From Perilla frutescens (taxonomy: Eukaryota > Streptophyta > Magnoliopsida > Lamiales > Lamiaceae): 64,000 nt of DNA. Shown here one piece after another: positions 1 through 10,158 of this stretch; within the stretch, counting starts at the first letter, position 1, and the number at the start of each line of letters is the position of its first letter. Location of the stretch: NCBI GenBank assembly GCA_026008535.1, contig BRKX01000007.1, forward strand, positions 11,493,001 through 11,557,000, in the 5' to 3' direction. Position numbers and translations under genes: made by a program. A model generated the notes under the pieces. It did no database searches. It was not told where the DNA came from and saw only the letters and a program-made list of their open reading frames with translations.

Positions 1-118
1 GATTTCAAAAATTACGGGTCCCACACTCGGAATCACGGCACGCTGATGACAAAAGCCCCGTGTCGCGATTATATTTGCACACAATGCGTAAGACAAACAA
101 AACAATCAAACTAGTTGT

Positions 119-127
119 AAAAAAAAA
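119..127 (-). terminator. T9 run, candidate back-up Pol III terminator (prototype)
   Basis: Nine consecutive T on the gene strand, beginning 38 bases beyond the end of copy 1. Runs of four or more T stop RNA polymerase III, so this is a strong back-up site for transcripts that read through the first T4. The same T9 occurs in every unit except the one at 62710-62717, where it is T8. Confidence 0.7.
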
Positions 128-141
128 GAACAAGTTAACCG

Positions 142-145
142 AAAA
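142..145 (-). terminator. Second T4 run (prototype)
   Basis: TTTT on the gene strand, 20 bases beyond the end of the gene, between the primary T4 and the T9 run. It is a possible secondary Pol III stop. The run recurs in the units I read. Confidence 0.45.
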
Positions 146-161
146 GACGAGTCTGAACTAC

Positions 162-165
162 AAAA
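162..165 (-). terminator. Primary Pol III terminator of 5S gene (prototype)
   Basis: The gene ends CCCCTTTTG on its own strand. T120 and the next three bases form the TTTT that normally stops RNA polymerase III at the 5S 3' end. I saw it at the 3' end of all 122 genes. Confidence 0.8.
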
Positions 166-187
166 GGGGTGCAACACGAGGACTTCC

Positions 188-205
188 CAGGGGGTCACCC
201 ATCCT
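188..205 (-). promoter_or_regulatory. Box C of the 5S internal promoter (prototype, rRNA 80-97)
   Basis: Sequence AGGATGGGTGACCCCCTG, matching the plant box C that binds TFIIIA. It is altered in copies 20 (C93A), 34 (one C lost at 91-95), 47 (A90T), 66 and 75 (C95T) and 122 (extra G at 85-87). Confidence 0.9.
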
Positions 206-212
206 AGTACTA

Positions 213-218
213 CTCTCG
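213..218 (-). promoter_or_regulatory. Intermediate element of the internal promoter (prototype, rRNA 67-72)
   Basis: Gene-strand CGAGAG between box A and box C, at the plant intermediate-element position. It is changed only in copy 89 (G70A). Confidence 0.85.
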
Positions 219-220
219 CC

Positions 221-235
221 CAAGCACGCTTAACT
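221..235 (-). promoter_or_regulatory. Box A of the internal promoter (prototype, rRNA 50-64)
   Basis: Gene-strand AGTTAAGCGTGCTTG, a match to plant 5S box A. Copies with changes inside it are 4 (C61T), 14 (T52C), 24 and 29 (G64C), 32-34 (T53C), and 107 and 111 (T59C). Confidence 0.9.
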
Positions 236-284
236 TCGGAGTTCTGATGGGATCCGGTGCATTAGTGCTGGTATGATCGCACCC

Positions 285-314
285 GTTAGAGTCTCCTCAC
301 TATATTTTCTTATA
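285..314 (-). promoter_or_regulatory. Upstream 5S promoter elements (prototype)
   Basis: On the gene strand TATAAG lies at -30 to -25, GG at -12/-11 inside GAGGAG, and C at -1. Plant 5S genes use a TATA-like motif near -28, a G/C-containing dinucleotide near -12 and C at -1, so all three elements are in register. TATAAG is intact in the copies read. Nearby exceptions are copy 79 (one base lost at about -5 to -7) and copies 57 and 60 (T to A at -6). Confidence 0.85.
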
Positions 315-400
315 GCTGCTGGCACAGCGGGCGGTGGGGGGCTCCGAACTTCAAACGCGCGTAACTTTCGAACCGAATGGAGTTACGGGGCGCACAGCAT

Positions 401-438
401 GTCCACGCGAAGGTCTCTCAGAGCCGGACGACGTGGAC
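401..438. repeat. Imperfect inverted repeat in spacer (prototype)
   Basis: GTCCACG at 401-407 is the exact reverse complement of CGTGGAC at 432-438. Between them GGTCTCTCAGAGCC (412-425) can fold into a second small stem (GG and CTC with GAG and CC, one bulge). The outer arm is broken without compensation in copies 5 and 7 (s132 A to T), 21 and 26 (s163 G to T) and 110 (s131 C to T). I therefore see no evidence of selection on the pairing. Confidence 0.5.
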
Positions 439-690
439 AACGGGGCTGGCCCGTTGTGTGCACTATCCGAGGTCAAAAAAGGCCGCAGAGCCCCGGTTTC
501 GTGGCCCGCCGTGTTTCGACGATCCCGATTTCAAAAATTGCGGGTCCCACACTCAGAATCACGGCACGCTGATGACAAAAGCCCCGTGTCGCGATTATAT
601 TTGCACACAATGCGTAAGACAAACAAAACAATCAAACTAGTTGTAAAAAAAAAGAACAAGTTAACCGAAAAGACGAGTCTGAACTACAAA

Positions 691-810
691 AGGGGTGCAA
701 CACGAGGACTTCCCAGGGGGTCACCCATCCTAGTACTACTCTCGCCCAAGCACGCTTAACTTCGGAGTTCTGATGGGATCCGGTGCATTAGTGCTGGTAT
801 GATCGCACCC
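691..810 (-). rRNA. 5S rRNA: 5S rRNA, copy 2
   Basis: T24, otherwise consensus. Upstream spacer G/A/A. Confidence 0.98.
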
Positions 811-1216
811 GTTAGAGTCTCCTCACTATATTTTCTTATAGCTGCTGGCACAGCGGGCGGTGGGGGGCTCCGAACTTCAAACGCGCGTAACTTTCGAACC
901 GAATGGAGTTACGGGGCGCACAGCATGTCCACGCGAAGGTCTCTCAGAGCCGGACGACGTGGACAACAGGGCTGGCCCGTTGTGTGCACTATCCGAGGTC
1001 AAAAAAGGCCGCAGAGCCCCGGTTTCGTGGCCCGCCGTGTTTCGACGATCCCGATTTCAAAAATTGCGGGTCCCACACTCAGAATCACGGCACGCTGATG
1101 ACAAAAGCCCCGTGTCGCGATTATATTTGCACACAATGCGTAAGACAAACAAAACAATCAAACTAGTTGTAAAAAAAAAGAACAAGTTAACCGAAAAGAC
1201 GAGTCTGAACTACAAA

Positions 1217-1336
1217 AGGGGTGCAACACGAGGACTTCCCAGGGGGTCACCCATCCTAGTACTACTCTCGCCCAAGCACGCTTAACTTCGGAGTTCTGAT
1301 GGGATCCGGTGCATTAGTGCTGGTATGATCGCACCC
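1217..1336 (-). rRNA. 5S rRNA: 5S rRNA, copy 3
   Basis: T24, otherwise consensus. Upstream spacer G/T/A. The T allele at site b occurs only upstream of copies 3, 5, 7, 8, 10 and 113. Confidence 0.98.
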
Positions 1337-1742
1337 GTTAGAGTCTCCTCACTATATTTTCTTATAGCTGCTGGCACAGCGGGCGGTGGGGGGCTCCGAA
1401 CTTCAAACGCGCGTAACTTTCGAACCGAATGGAGTTACGGGGCGCACAGCATGTCCACGCGAAGGTCTCTCAGAGCCGGACGACGTGGACAACTGGGCTG
1501 GCCCGTTGTGTGCACTATCCGAGGTCAAAAAAGGCCGCAGAGCCCCGGTTTCGTGGCCCGCCGTGTTTCGACGATCCCGATTTCAAAAATTGCGGGTCCC
1601 ACACTCAGAATCACGGCACGCTGATGACAAAAGCCCCGTGTCGCGATTATATTTGCACACAATGCGTAAGACAAACAAAACAATCAAACTAGTTGTAAAA
1701 AAAAAGAACAAGTTAACCGAAAAGACGAGTCTGAACTACAAA

Positions 1743-1862
1743 AGGGGTGCAACACGAGGACTTCCCAGGGGGTCACCCATCCTAGTACTACTCTCGTCCA
1801 AACACGCTTAACTTCGGAGTTCTGATGGGATCCGGTGCATTAGTGCTGGTATGATCGCACCC
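1743..1862 (-). rRNA. 5S rRNA: 5S rRNA, copy 4 (C61T, G66A)
   Basis: T24. Two changes: G66A (1797), between box A and the intermediate element, and C61T (1802) inside box A. G66A is shared with copies 6 and 8; C61T is private. Transcription may be weakened, but this cannot be read from sequence. Upstream spacer G/A/A. Confidence 0.95.
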
Positions 1863-2268
1863 GTTAGAGTCTCCTCACTATATTTTCTTATAGCTGCTGG
1901 CACAGCGGGCGGTGGGGGGCTCCGAACTTCAAACGCGCGTAACTTTCGAACCGAATGGAGTTACGGGGCGCACAGCATGTCCACGCGAAGGTCTCTCAGA
2001 GCCGGACGACGTGGACAACAGGGCTGGCCCGTTGTGTGCACTATCCGAGGTCAAAAAAGGCCGCAGAGCCCCGGTTTCGTGGCCCGCCGTGTTTCGACGA
2101 TCCCGATTTCAAAAATTGCGGGTCCCACACTCAGAATCACGGCACGCTGATGACAAAAGCCCCGTGTCGCGATTATATTTGCACACAATGCGTAAGACAA
2201 ACAAAACAATCAAACTAGTTGTAAAAAAAAAGAACAAGTTAACCGAAAAGACGAGTCTGAACTACAAA

Positions 2269-2388
2269 AGGGGTGCAACACGAGGACTTCCCAGGGGGTC
2301 ACCCATCCTAGTACTACTCTCGCCCAAGCACGCTTAACTTCGGAGTTCTGATGGGATCCGGTGCATTAGTGCTGGTATGATCGCACCC
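2269..2388 (-). rRNA. 5S rRNA: 5S rRNA, copy 5
   Basis: T24, otherwise consensus. Upstream spacer G/T/A with A to T at 2509, shared only with copy 7 (3561). Confidence 0.98.
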
Positions 2389-2794
2389 GTTAGAGTCTCC
2401 TCACTATATTTTCTTATAGCTGCTGGCACAGCGGGCGGTGGGGGGCTCCGAACTTCAAACGCGCGTAACTTTCGAACCGAATGGAGTTACGGGGCGCACA
2501 GCATGTCCTCGCGAAGGTCTCTCAGAGCCGGACGACGTGGACAACTGGGCTGGCCCGTTGTGTGCACTATCCGAGGTCAAAAAAGGCCGCAGAGCCCCGG
2601 TTTCGTGGCCCGCCGTGTTTCGACGATCCCGATTTCAAAAATTGCGGGTCCCACACTCAGAATCACGGCACGCTGATGACAAAAGCCCCGTGTCGCGATT
2701 ATATTTGCACACAATGCGTAAGACAAACAAAACAATCAAACTAGTTGTAAAAAAAAAGAACAAGTTAACCGAAAAGACGAGTCTGAACTACAAA

Positions 2795-2914
2795 AGGGGT
2801 GCAACACGAGGACTTCCCAGGGGGTCACCCATCCTAGTACTACTCTCGTCCAAGCACGCTTAACTTCGGGGTTCTGATGGGATCCGGTGCATTAGTGCTG
2901 GTATGATCGCACCC
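2795..2914 (-). rRNA. 5S rRNA: 5S rRNA, copy 6 (T45C, G66A)
   Basis: T24. G66A (2849) and T45C (2870), the same pair as copy 8, two units away. Upstream spacer G/A/A. Confidence 0.96.
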
Positions 2915-3320
2915 GTTAGAGTCTCCTCACTATATTTTCTTATAGCTGCTGGCACAGCGGGCGGTGGGGGGCTCCGAACTTCAAACGCGCGTAACTTTCG
3001 AACCGAATGGAGTTACGGGGCGCACAGCATGTCCACGCGAAGGTCTCTCAGAGCCGGACGACGTGGACAACAGGGCTGGCCCGTTGTGTGCACTATCCGA
3101 GGTCAAAAAAGGCCGCAGAGCCCCGGTTTCGTGGCCCGCCGTGTTTCGACGATCCCGATTTCAAAAATTGCGGGTCCCACACTCAGAATCACGGCACGCT
3201 GATGACAAAAGCCCCGTGTCGCGATTATATTTGCACACAATGCGTAAGACAAACAAAACAATCAAACTAGTTGTAAAAAAAAAGAACAAGTTAACCGAAA
3301 AGACGAGTCTGAACTACAAA

Positions 3321-3440
3321 AGGGGTGCAACACGAGGACTTCCCAGGGGGTCACCCATCCTAGTACTACTCTCGCCCAAGCACGCTTAACTTCGGAGTTC
3401 TGATGGGATCCGGTGCATTAGTGCTGGTATGATCGCACCC
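3321..3440 (-). rRNA. 5S rRNA: 5S rRNA, copy 7
   Basis: T24, otherwise consensus. Upstream spacer G/T/A with A to T at 3561, as in copy 5. Confidence 0.98.
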
Positions 3441-3846
3441 GTTAGAGTCTCCTCACTATATTTTCTTATAGCTGCTGGCACAGCGGGCGGTGGGGGGCTC
3501 CGAACTTCAAACGCGCGTAACTTTCGAACCGAATGGAGTTACGGGGCGCACAGCATGTCCTCGCGAAGGTCTCTCAGAGCCGGACGACGTGGACAACTGG
3601 GCTGGCCCGTTGTGTGCACTATCCGAGGTCAAAAAAGGCCGCAGAGCCCCGGTTTCGTGGCCCGCCGTGTTTCGACGATCCCGATTTCAAAAATTGCGGG
3701 TCCCACACTCAGAATCACGGCACGCTGATGACAAAAGCCCCGTGTCGCGATTATATTTGCACACAATGCGTAAGACAAACAAAACAATCAAACTAGTTGT
3801 AAAAAAAAAGAACAAGTTAACCGAAAAGACGAGTCTGAACTACAAA

Positions 3847-3966
3847 AGGGGTGCAACACGAGGACTTCCCAGGGGGTCACCCATCCTAGTACTACTCTCG
3901 TCCAAGCACGCTTAACTTCGGGGTTCTGATGGGATCCGGTGCATTAGTGCTGGTATGATCGCACCC
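3847..3966 (-). rRNA. 5S rRNA: 5S rRNA, copy 8 (T45C, G66A)
   Basis: T24, G66A and T45C as in copy 6. Upstream spacer G/T/A with G to T at 4270, shared with spacers 10, 14 and 15. Confidence 0.96.
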
Positions 3967-4372
3967 GTTAGAGTCTCCTCACTATATTTTCTTATAGCTG
4001 CTGGCACAGCGGGCGGTGGGGGGCTCCGAACTTCAAACGCGCGTAACTTTCGAACCGAATGGAGTTACGGGGCGCACAGCATGTCCACGCGAAGGTCTCT
4101 CAGAGCCGGACGACGTGGACAACTGGGCTGGCCCGTTGTGTGCACTATCCGAGGTCAAAAAAGGCCGCAGAGCCCCGGTTTCGTGGCCCGCCGTGTTTCG
4201 ACGATCCCGATTTCAAAAATTGCGGGTCCCACACTCAGAATCACGGCACGCTGATGACAAAAGCCCCGTTTCGCGATTATATTTGCACACAATGCGTAAG
4301 ACAAACAAAACAATCAAACTAGTTGTAAAAAAAAAGAACAAGTTAACCGAAAAGACGAGTCTGAACTACAAA

Positions 4373-4492
4373 AGGGGTGCAACACGAGGACTTCCCAGGG
4401 GGTCACCCATCCTAGTACTACTCTCGCCCAAGCACGCTTAACTTCGGAGTTCTGATGGGATCCGGTGCGTTAGTGCTGGTATGATCGCACCC
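4373..4492 (-). rRNA. 5S rRNA: 5S rRNA, copy 9
   Basis: First copy with C24; otherwise consensus. Upstream spacer G/A/A with T to C at 4672, shared with spacers 11, 16 and 31. Confidence 0.98.
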
Positions 4493-4898
4493 GTTAGAGT
4501 CTCCTCACTATATTTTCTTATAGCTGCTGGCACAGCGGGCGGTGGGGGGCTCCGAACTTCAAACGCGCGTAACTTTCGAACCGAATGGAGTTACGGGGCG
4601 CACAGCATGTCCACGCGAAGGTCTCTCAGAGCCGGACGACGTGGACAACAGGGCTGGCCCGTTGTGTGCACCATCCGAGGTCAAAAAAGGCCGCAGAGCC
4701 CCGGTTTCGTGGCCCGCCGTGTTTCGACGATCCCGATTTCAAAAATTGCGGGTCCCACACTCAGAATCACGGCACGCTGATGACAAAAGCCCCGTGTCGC
4801 GATTATATTTGCACACAATGCGTAAGACAAACAAAACAATCAAACTAGTTGTAAAAAAAAAGAACAAGTTAACCGAAAAGACGAGTCTGAACTACAAA

Positions 4899-5018
4899 AG
4901 GGGTGCAACACGAGGACTTCCCAGGGGGTCACCCATCCTAGTACTACTCTCGCCCAAGCACGCTTAACTTCGGAGTTCTGATGGGATCCGGTGCATTAGT
5001 GCTGGTATGATCGCACCC
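4899..5018 (-). rRNA. 5S rRNA: 5S rRNA, copy 10
   Basis: T24, otherwise consensus. Upstream spacer G/T/A with G to T at 5322. Confidence 0.98.
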
Positions 5019-5424
5019 GTTAGAGTCTCCTCACTATATTTTCTTATAGCTGCTGGCACAGCGGGCGGTGGGGGGCTCCGAACTTCAAACGCGCGTAACT
5101 TTCGAACCGAATGGAGTTACGGGGCGCACAGCATGTCCACGCGAAGGTCTCTCAGAGCCGGACGACGTGGACAACTGGGCTGGCCCGTTGTGTGCACTAT
5201 CCGAGGTCAAAAAAGGCCGCAGAGCCCCGGTTTCGTGGCCCGCCGTGTTTCGACGATCCCGATTTCAAAAATTGCGGGTCCCACACTCAGAATCACGGCA
5301 CGCTGATGACAAAAGCCCCGTTTCGCGATTATATTTGCACACAATGCGTAAGACAAACAAAACAATCAAACTAGTTGTAAAAAAAAAGAACAAGTTAACC
5401 GAAAAGACGAGTCTGAACTACAAA

Positions 5425-5544
5425 AGGGGTGCAACACGAGGACTTCCCAGGGGGTCACCCATCCTAGTACTACTCTCGCCCAAGCACGCTTAACTTCGGA
5501 GTTCTGATGGGATCCGGTGCGTTAGTGCTGGTATGATCGCACCC
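5425..5544 (-). rRNA. 5S rRNA: 5S rRNA, copy 11
   Basis: C24, otherwise consensus. Upstream spacer G/A/A with T to C at 5724. Confidence 0.98.
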
Positions 5545-5950
5545 GTTAGAGTCTCCTCACTATATTTTCTTATAGCTGCTGGCACAGCGGGCGGTGGGGG
5601 GCTCCGAACTTCAAACGCGCGTAACTTTCGAACCGAATGGAGTTACGGGGCGCACAGCATGTCCACGCGAAGGTCTCTCAGAGCCGGACGACGTGGACAA
5701 CAGGGCTGGCCCGTTGTGTGCACCATCCGAGGTCAAAAAAGGCCGCAGAGCCCCGGTTTCGTGGCCCGCCGTGTTTCGACGATCCCGATTTCAAAAATTG
5801 CGGGTCCCACACTCAGAATCACGGCACGCTGATGACAAAAGCCCCGTGTCGCGATTATATTTGCACACAATGCGTAAGACAAACAAAACAATCAAACTAG
5901 TTGTAAAAAAAAAGAACAAGTTAACCGAAAAGACGAGTCTGAACTACAAA

Positions 5951-6070
5951 AGGGGTGCAACACGAGGACTTCCCAGGGGGTCACCCATCCTAGTACTACT
6001 CTCGCCCAAGCACGCTTAACTTCGGAGTTCTGATGGGATCCGGTGCGTTAGTGCTGGTATGATCGCACCC
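5951..6070 (-). rRNA. 5S rRNA: 5S rRNA, copy 12
   Basis: C24, otherwise consensus. Upstream spacer G/A/A with G to A at 6307 (private) and 6326. Confidence 0.98.
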
Positions 6071-6476
6071 GTTAGAGTCTCCTCACTATATTTTCTTATA
6101 GCTGCTGGCACAGCGGGCGGTGGGGGGCTCCGAACTTCAAACGCGCGTAACTTTCGAACCGAATGGAGTTACGGGGCGCACAGCATGTCCACGCGAAGGT
6201 CTCTCAGAGCCGGACGACGTGGACAACAGGGCTGGCCCGTTGTGTGCACTATCCGAGGTCAAAAAAGGCCGCAGAGCCCCGGTTTCGTGGCCCGCCGTGT
6301 TTCGACAATCCCGATTTCAAAAATTACGGGTCCCACACTCAGAATCACGGCACGCTGATGACAAAAGCCCCGTGTCGCGATTATATTTGCACACAATGCG
6401 TAAGACAAACAAAACAATCAAACTAGTTGTAAAAAAAAAGAACAAGTTAACCGAAAAGACGAGTCTGAACTACAAA

Positions 6477-6596
6477 AGGGATGCAACACGAGGACTTCCC
6501 AGGGGGTCACCCATCCTAGTACTACTCTCGCCCAAGCACGCTTAACTTCGGAGTTCTGATGGGATCCGGTGCGTTAGTGCTGGTATGATCGCACCC
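6477..6596 (-). rRNA. 5S rRNA: 5S rRNA, copy 13 (C116T)
   Basis: C24. C116T (6481) turns the G3-C116 pair of helix I into a G-U wobble, so the terminal stem should still form. Upstream spacer T/C/A, the first spacer with T at site a. Confidence 0.96.
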
Positions 6597-7002
6597 GTTA
6601 GAGTCTCCTCACTATATTTTCTTATAGCTGCTGGCACAGCGGGCGGTGTGGGGCTCCGAACTTCAAACGCGCGTAACTTTCGAACCGAATGGAGTTACGG
6701 GGCGCACAGCATGTCCACGCGAAGGTCTCTCAGAGCCGGACGACGTGGACAACCGGGCTGGCCCGTTGTGTGCACTATCCGAGGTCAAAAAAGGCCGCAG
6801 AGCCCCGGTTTCGTGGCCCGCCGTGTTTCGACGATCCCGATTTCAAAAATTGCGGGTCCCACACTCAGAATCACGGCACGCTGATGACAAAAGCCCCGTG
6901 TCGCGATTATATTTGCACACAATGCGTAAGACAAACAAAACAATCAAACTAGTTGTAAAAAAAAAGAACAAGTTAACCGAAAAGACGAGTCTGAACTACA
7001 AA

Positions 7003-7122
7003 AGGGGTGCAACACGAGGACTTCCCAGGGGGTCACCCATCCTAGTACTACTCTCGCCCAAGCACGCTTAGCTTCGGAGTTCTGATGGGATCCGGTGCGT
7101 TAGTGCTGGTATGATCGCACCC
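7003..7122 (-). rRNA. 5S rRNA: 5S rRNA, copy 14 (T52C)
   Basis: C24. T52C (7071) lies in box A (AGTTAAGC becomes AGCTAAGC) and could lower TFIIIC/TFIIIA promoter strength. Upstream spacer T/C/G with G to T at 7426. Confidence 0.95.
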
Positions 7123-7528
7123 GTTAGAGTCTCCTCACTATATTTTCTTATAGCTGCTGGCACAGCGGGCGGTGTGGGGCTCCGAACTTCAAACGCGCGT
7201 AACTTTCGAACCGAATGGAGTTACGGGGCGCACAGCATGTCCACGCGAAGGTCTCTCAGAGCCGGACGACGTGGACAACCGGGCTGGCCCGTTGTGTGCA
7301 CTATCCGAGGTCAAAAAAGGCCGCAGAGCCCCGGTTTCGTGGCCCGCCGTGTTTCGACGATCCCGATTTCAAAAATTGCGGGTCCCACACTCGGAATCAC
7401 GGCACGCTGATGACAAAAGCCCCGTTTCGCGATTATATTTGCACACAATGCGTAAGACAAACAAAACAATCAAACTAGTTGTAAAAAAAAAGAACAAGTT
7501 AACCGAAAAGACGAGTCTGAACTACAAA

Positions 7529-7648
7529 AGGGGTGCAACACGAGGACTTCCCAGGGGGTCACCCATCCTAGTACTACTCTCGCCCAAGCACGCTTAACTT
7601 CGGAGTTCTGATGGGATGCGGTGCGTTAGTGCTAGTATGATCGCACCC
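7529..7648 (-). rRNA. 5S rRNA: 5S rRNA, copy 15 (C15T, G31C)
   Basis: C24. G31C (7618) destroys the BamHI site and changes a helix III base; C15T (7634) lies in the helix II region. Both are private, so this is one of the more altered copies and possibly a pseudogene. Upstream spacer G/A/G with G to T at 7952. Confidence 0.93.
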
Positions 7649-8054
7649 GTTAGAGTCTCCTCACTATATTTTCTTATAGCTGCTGGCACAGCGGGCGGTG
7701 GGGGGCTCCGAACTTCAAACGCGCGTAACTTTCGAACCGAATGGAGTTACGGGGCGCACAGCATGTCCACGCGAAGGTCTCTCAGAGCCGGACGACGTGG
7801 ACAACAGGGCTGGCCCGTTGTGTGCACTATCCGAGGTCAAAAAAGGCCGCAGAGCCCCGGTTTCGTGGCCCGCCGTGTTTCGACGATCCCGATTTCAAAA
7901 ATTGCGGGTCCCACACTCGGAATCACGGCACGCTGATGACAAAAGCCCCGTTTCGCGATTATATTTGCACACAATGCGTAAGACAAACAAAACAATCAAA
8001 CTAGTTGTAAAAAAAAAGAACAAGTTAACCGAAAAGACGAGTCTGAACTACAAA

Positions 8055-8174
8055 AGGGGTGCAACACGAGGACTTCCCAGGGGGTCACCCATCCTAGTAC
8101 TACTCTCGCCCAAGCACGCTTAACTTCGGAGTTCTGATGGGATCCGGTGCGTTAGTGCTGGTATGATCGCACCC
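8055..8174 (-). rRNA. 5S rRNA: 5S rRNA, copy 16
   Basis: C24, otherwise consensus. Upstream spacer G/A/A with T to C at 8354. Confidence 0.98.
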
Positions 8175-8580
8175 GTTAGAGTCTCCTCACTATATTTTCT
8201 TATAGCTGCTGGCACAGCGGGCGGTGGGGGGCTCCGAACTTCAAACGCGCGTAACTTTCGAACCGAATGGAGTTACGGGGCGCACAGCATGTCCACGCGA
8301 AGGTCTCTCAGAGCCGGACGACGTGGACAACAGGGCTGGCCCGTTGTGTGCACCATCCGAGGTCAAAAAAGGCCGCAGAGCCCCGGTTTCGTGGCCCGCC
8401 GTGTTTCGACGATCCCGATTTCAAAAATTGCGGGTCCCACACTCAGAATCACGGCACGCTGATGACAAAAGCCCCGTGTCGCGATTATATTTGCACACAA
8501 TGCGTAAGACAAACAAAACAATCAAACTAGTTGTAAAAAAAAAGAACAAGTTAACCGAAAAGACGAGTCTGAACTACAAA

Positions 8581-8700
8581 AGGGGTGCAACACGAGGACT
8601 TCCCAGGGGGTCACCCATCCTAGTACTACTCTCGCCCAAGCACGCTTAACTTCGGAGTTCTGATGGGATCCGGTGCGTTAGTGCTGGTATGATCGCACCC
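8581..8700 (-). rRNA. 5S rRNA: 5S rRNA, copy 17
   Basis: C24, otherwise consensus. Upstream spacer T/C/A with private G to A at 8813. Confidence 0.98.
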
Positions 8701-9106
8701 GTTAGAGTCTCCTCACTATATTTTCTTATAGCTGCTGGCACAGCGGGCGGTGTGGGGCTCCGAACTTCAAACGCGCGTAACTTTCGAACCGAATGGAGTT
8801 ACGGGGCGCACAACATGTCCACGCGAAGGTCTCTCAGAGCCGGACGACGTGGACAACCGGGCTGGCCCGTTGTGTGCACTATCCGAGGTCAAAAAAGGCC
8901 GCAGAGCCCCGGTTTCGTGGCCCGCCGTGTTTCGACGATCCCGATTTCAAAAATTGCGGGTCCCACACTCAGAATCACGGCACGCTGATGACAAAAGCCC
9001 CGTGTCGCGATTATATTTGCACACAATGCGTAAGACAAACAAAACAATCAAACTAGTTGTAAAAAAAAAGAACAAGTTAACCGAAAAGACGAGTCTGAAC
9101 TACAAA

Positions 9107-9226
9107 AGGGGTGCAACACGAGGACTTCCCAGGGGGTCACCCATCCTAGTACTACTCTCGCCCAAGCACGCTTAACTTCGGAGTTCTGATGGGATCCGGT
9201 GCGTTAGTGCTGGTATGATCGCACCC
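9107..9226 (-). rRNA. 5S rRNA: 5S rRNA, copy 18
   Basis: C24, otherwise consensus. Upstream spacer T/C/A. Confidence 0.98.
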
Positions 9227-9632
9227 GTTAGAGTCTCCTCACTATATTTTCTTATAGCTGCTGGCACAGCGGGCGGTGTGGGGCTCCGAACTTCAAACGC
9301 GCGTAACTTTCGAACCGAATGGAGTTACGGGGCGCACAGCATGTCCACGCGAAGGTCTCTCAGAGCCGGACGACGTGGACAACCGGGCTGGCCCGTTGTG
9401 TGCACTATCCGAGGTCAAAAAAGGCCGCAGAGCCCCGGTTTCGTGGCCCGCCGTGTTTCGACGATCCCGATTTCAAAAATTGCGGGTCCCACACTCAGAA
9501 TCACGGCACGCTGATGACAAAAGCCCCGTGTCGCGATTATATTTGCACACAATGCGTAAGACAAACAAAACAATCAAACTAGTTGTAAAAAAAAAGAACA
9601 AGTTAACCGAAAAGACGAGTCTGAACTACAAA

Positions 9633-9752
9633 AGGGGTGCAACACGAGGACTTCCCAGGGGGTCACCCATCCTAGTACTACTCTCGCCCAAGCACGCTTA
9701 ACTTCGGAGTTCTGATGGGGTCCGGTGCGTTAGTGCTGGTATGATCGCACCC
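9633..9752 (-). rRNA. 5S rRNA: 5S rRNA, copy 19 (T33C)
   Basis: C24. T33C (9720) removes the BamHI site; with copy 15 these are the only two losses I saw. Upstream spacer G/A/A with private G to C at 9969. Confidence 0.96.
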
Positions 9753-10158
9753 GTTAGAGTCTCCTCACTATATTTTCTTATAGCTGCTGGCACAGCGGGC
9801 GGTGGGGGGCTCCGAACTTCAAACGCGCGTAACTTTCGAACCGAATGGAGTTACGGGGCGCACAGCATGTCCACGCGAAGGTCTCTCAGAGCCGGACGAC
9901 GTGGACAACAGGGCTGGCCCGTTGTGTGCACTATCCGAGGTCAAAAAAGGCCGCAGAGCCCCGGTTTCCTGGCCCGCCGTGTTTCGACGATCCCGATTTC
10001 AAAAATTGCGGGTCCCACACTCAGAATCACGGCACGCTGATGACAAAAGCCCCGTGTCGCGATTATATTTGCACACAATGCGTAAGACAAACAAAACAAT
10101 CAAACTAGTTGTAAAAAAAAAGAACAAGTTAACCGAAAAGACGAGTCTGAACTACAAA

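Larger units (their letters stand above)
1..164. other. Partial 5S spacer at left edge
   Basis: Gene-proximal part of the spacer on the 3' side of copy 1. It has A at the position equivalent to s267 (TTACGGG) and G at site c, the combination otherwise seen upstream of copies 23 and 28 and unlike the neighbouring spacers 1-11. It includes the T-runs that serve as terminators of copy 1. Confidence 0.95.
165..284 (-). rRNA. 5S rRNA: 5S rRNA, copy 1
   Basis: RNA polymerase III gene for 5S rRNA of the cytosolic large ribosomal subunit, where the RNA binds ribosomal proteins L5 and L11 in the central protuberance. The transcript begins GGGTGCGATCATACC and ends TTGCACCCCT, 120 nt. Its ends pair as helix I (positions 1-6 with 113-118, including G3-C116). 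Box A (50-64), intermediate element (67-72) and box C (80-97) match plant 5S genes. A BamHI site (GGATCC, positions 30-35) is present as in most plant 5S genes. The 5' end was set by the C at -1 and TATAAG at -30; the 3' end by TTTT. Position 24 is T; otherwise consensus. Upstream spacer G/G/A, a site-b allele otherwise seen only at copy 96. Confidence 0.98.
285..690. other. 5S intergenic spacer (prototype, 406 bp)
   Basis: Non-transcribed spacer between copies 1 and 2, typical of all units. From the promoter side it holds the -30 TATA region, a GC-rich stretch with GGGCGG and a G6 run (331-341, site a at 337), an inverted repeat at 401-438, variable site b at 442, site c at 555, an A/T-rich third (about 595-660), the T9 run and the terminators of copy 2. 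I see no protein gene, tRNA or internal sub-repeat. The + strand reading frames crossing it are by-products of a repeat that happens to lack stops. Confidence 0.9.
1863..3966. repeat. 2-unit higher-order repeat, two periods (1,052 bp)
   Basis: Spacers alternate G/A/A and G/T/A. Spacers 5 and 7 share A to T at s132 (2509, 3561), and genes 6 and 8 share G66A with T45C. This marks a dimer duplication of about 1863-2914 and 2915-3966. Confidence 0.85.
3967..6039. repeat. 2-unit higher-order repeat (1,052 bp)
   Basis: Spacer 8 and spacer 10 share G/T/A with 4270/5322 T; spacers 9 and 11 share G/A/A with 4672/5724 C. The copies differ at position 24 of genes 10 (T) and 12 (C), which limits the right end. 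Confidence 0.8.

Noticed and set aside
165..284. Bacterial or organellar 5S rRNA
   Set aside because: The 5' GGGTGCGATCATACC and the box A/C sequences are those of plant nuclear 5S; no 16S or 23S genes are linked.
331..336. GGGCGG as a Pol II GC-box promoter
   Set aside because: No Pol II gene follows; it lies in a GC-rich spacer stretch upstream of a Pol III gene.
331..341. G-quadruplex at the GGGCGG and G6 stretch
   Set aside because: Only three usable G-tracts are present, and the T allele at site a shortens them in about half the units.
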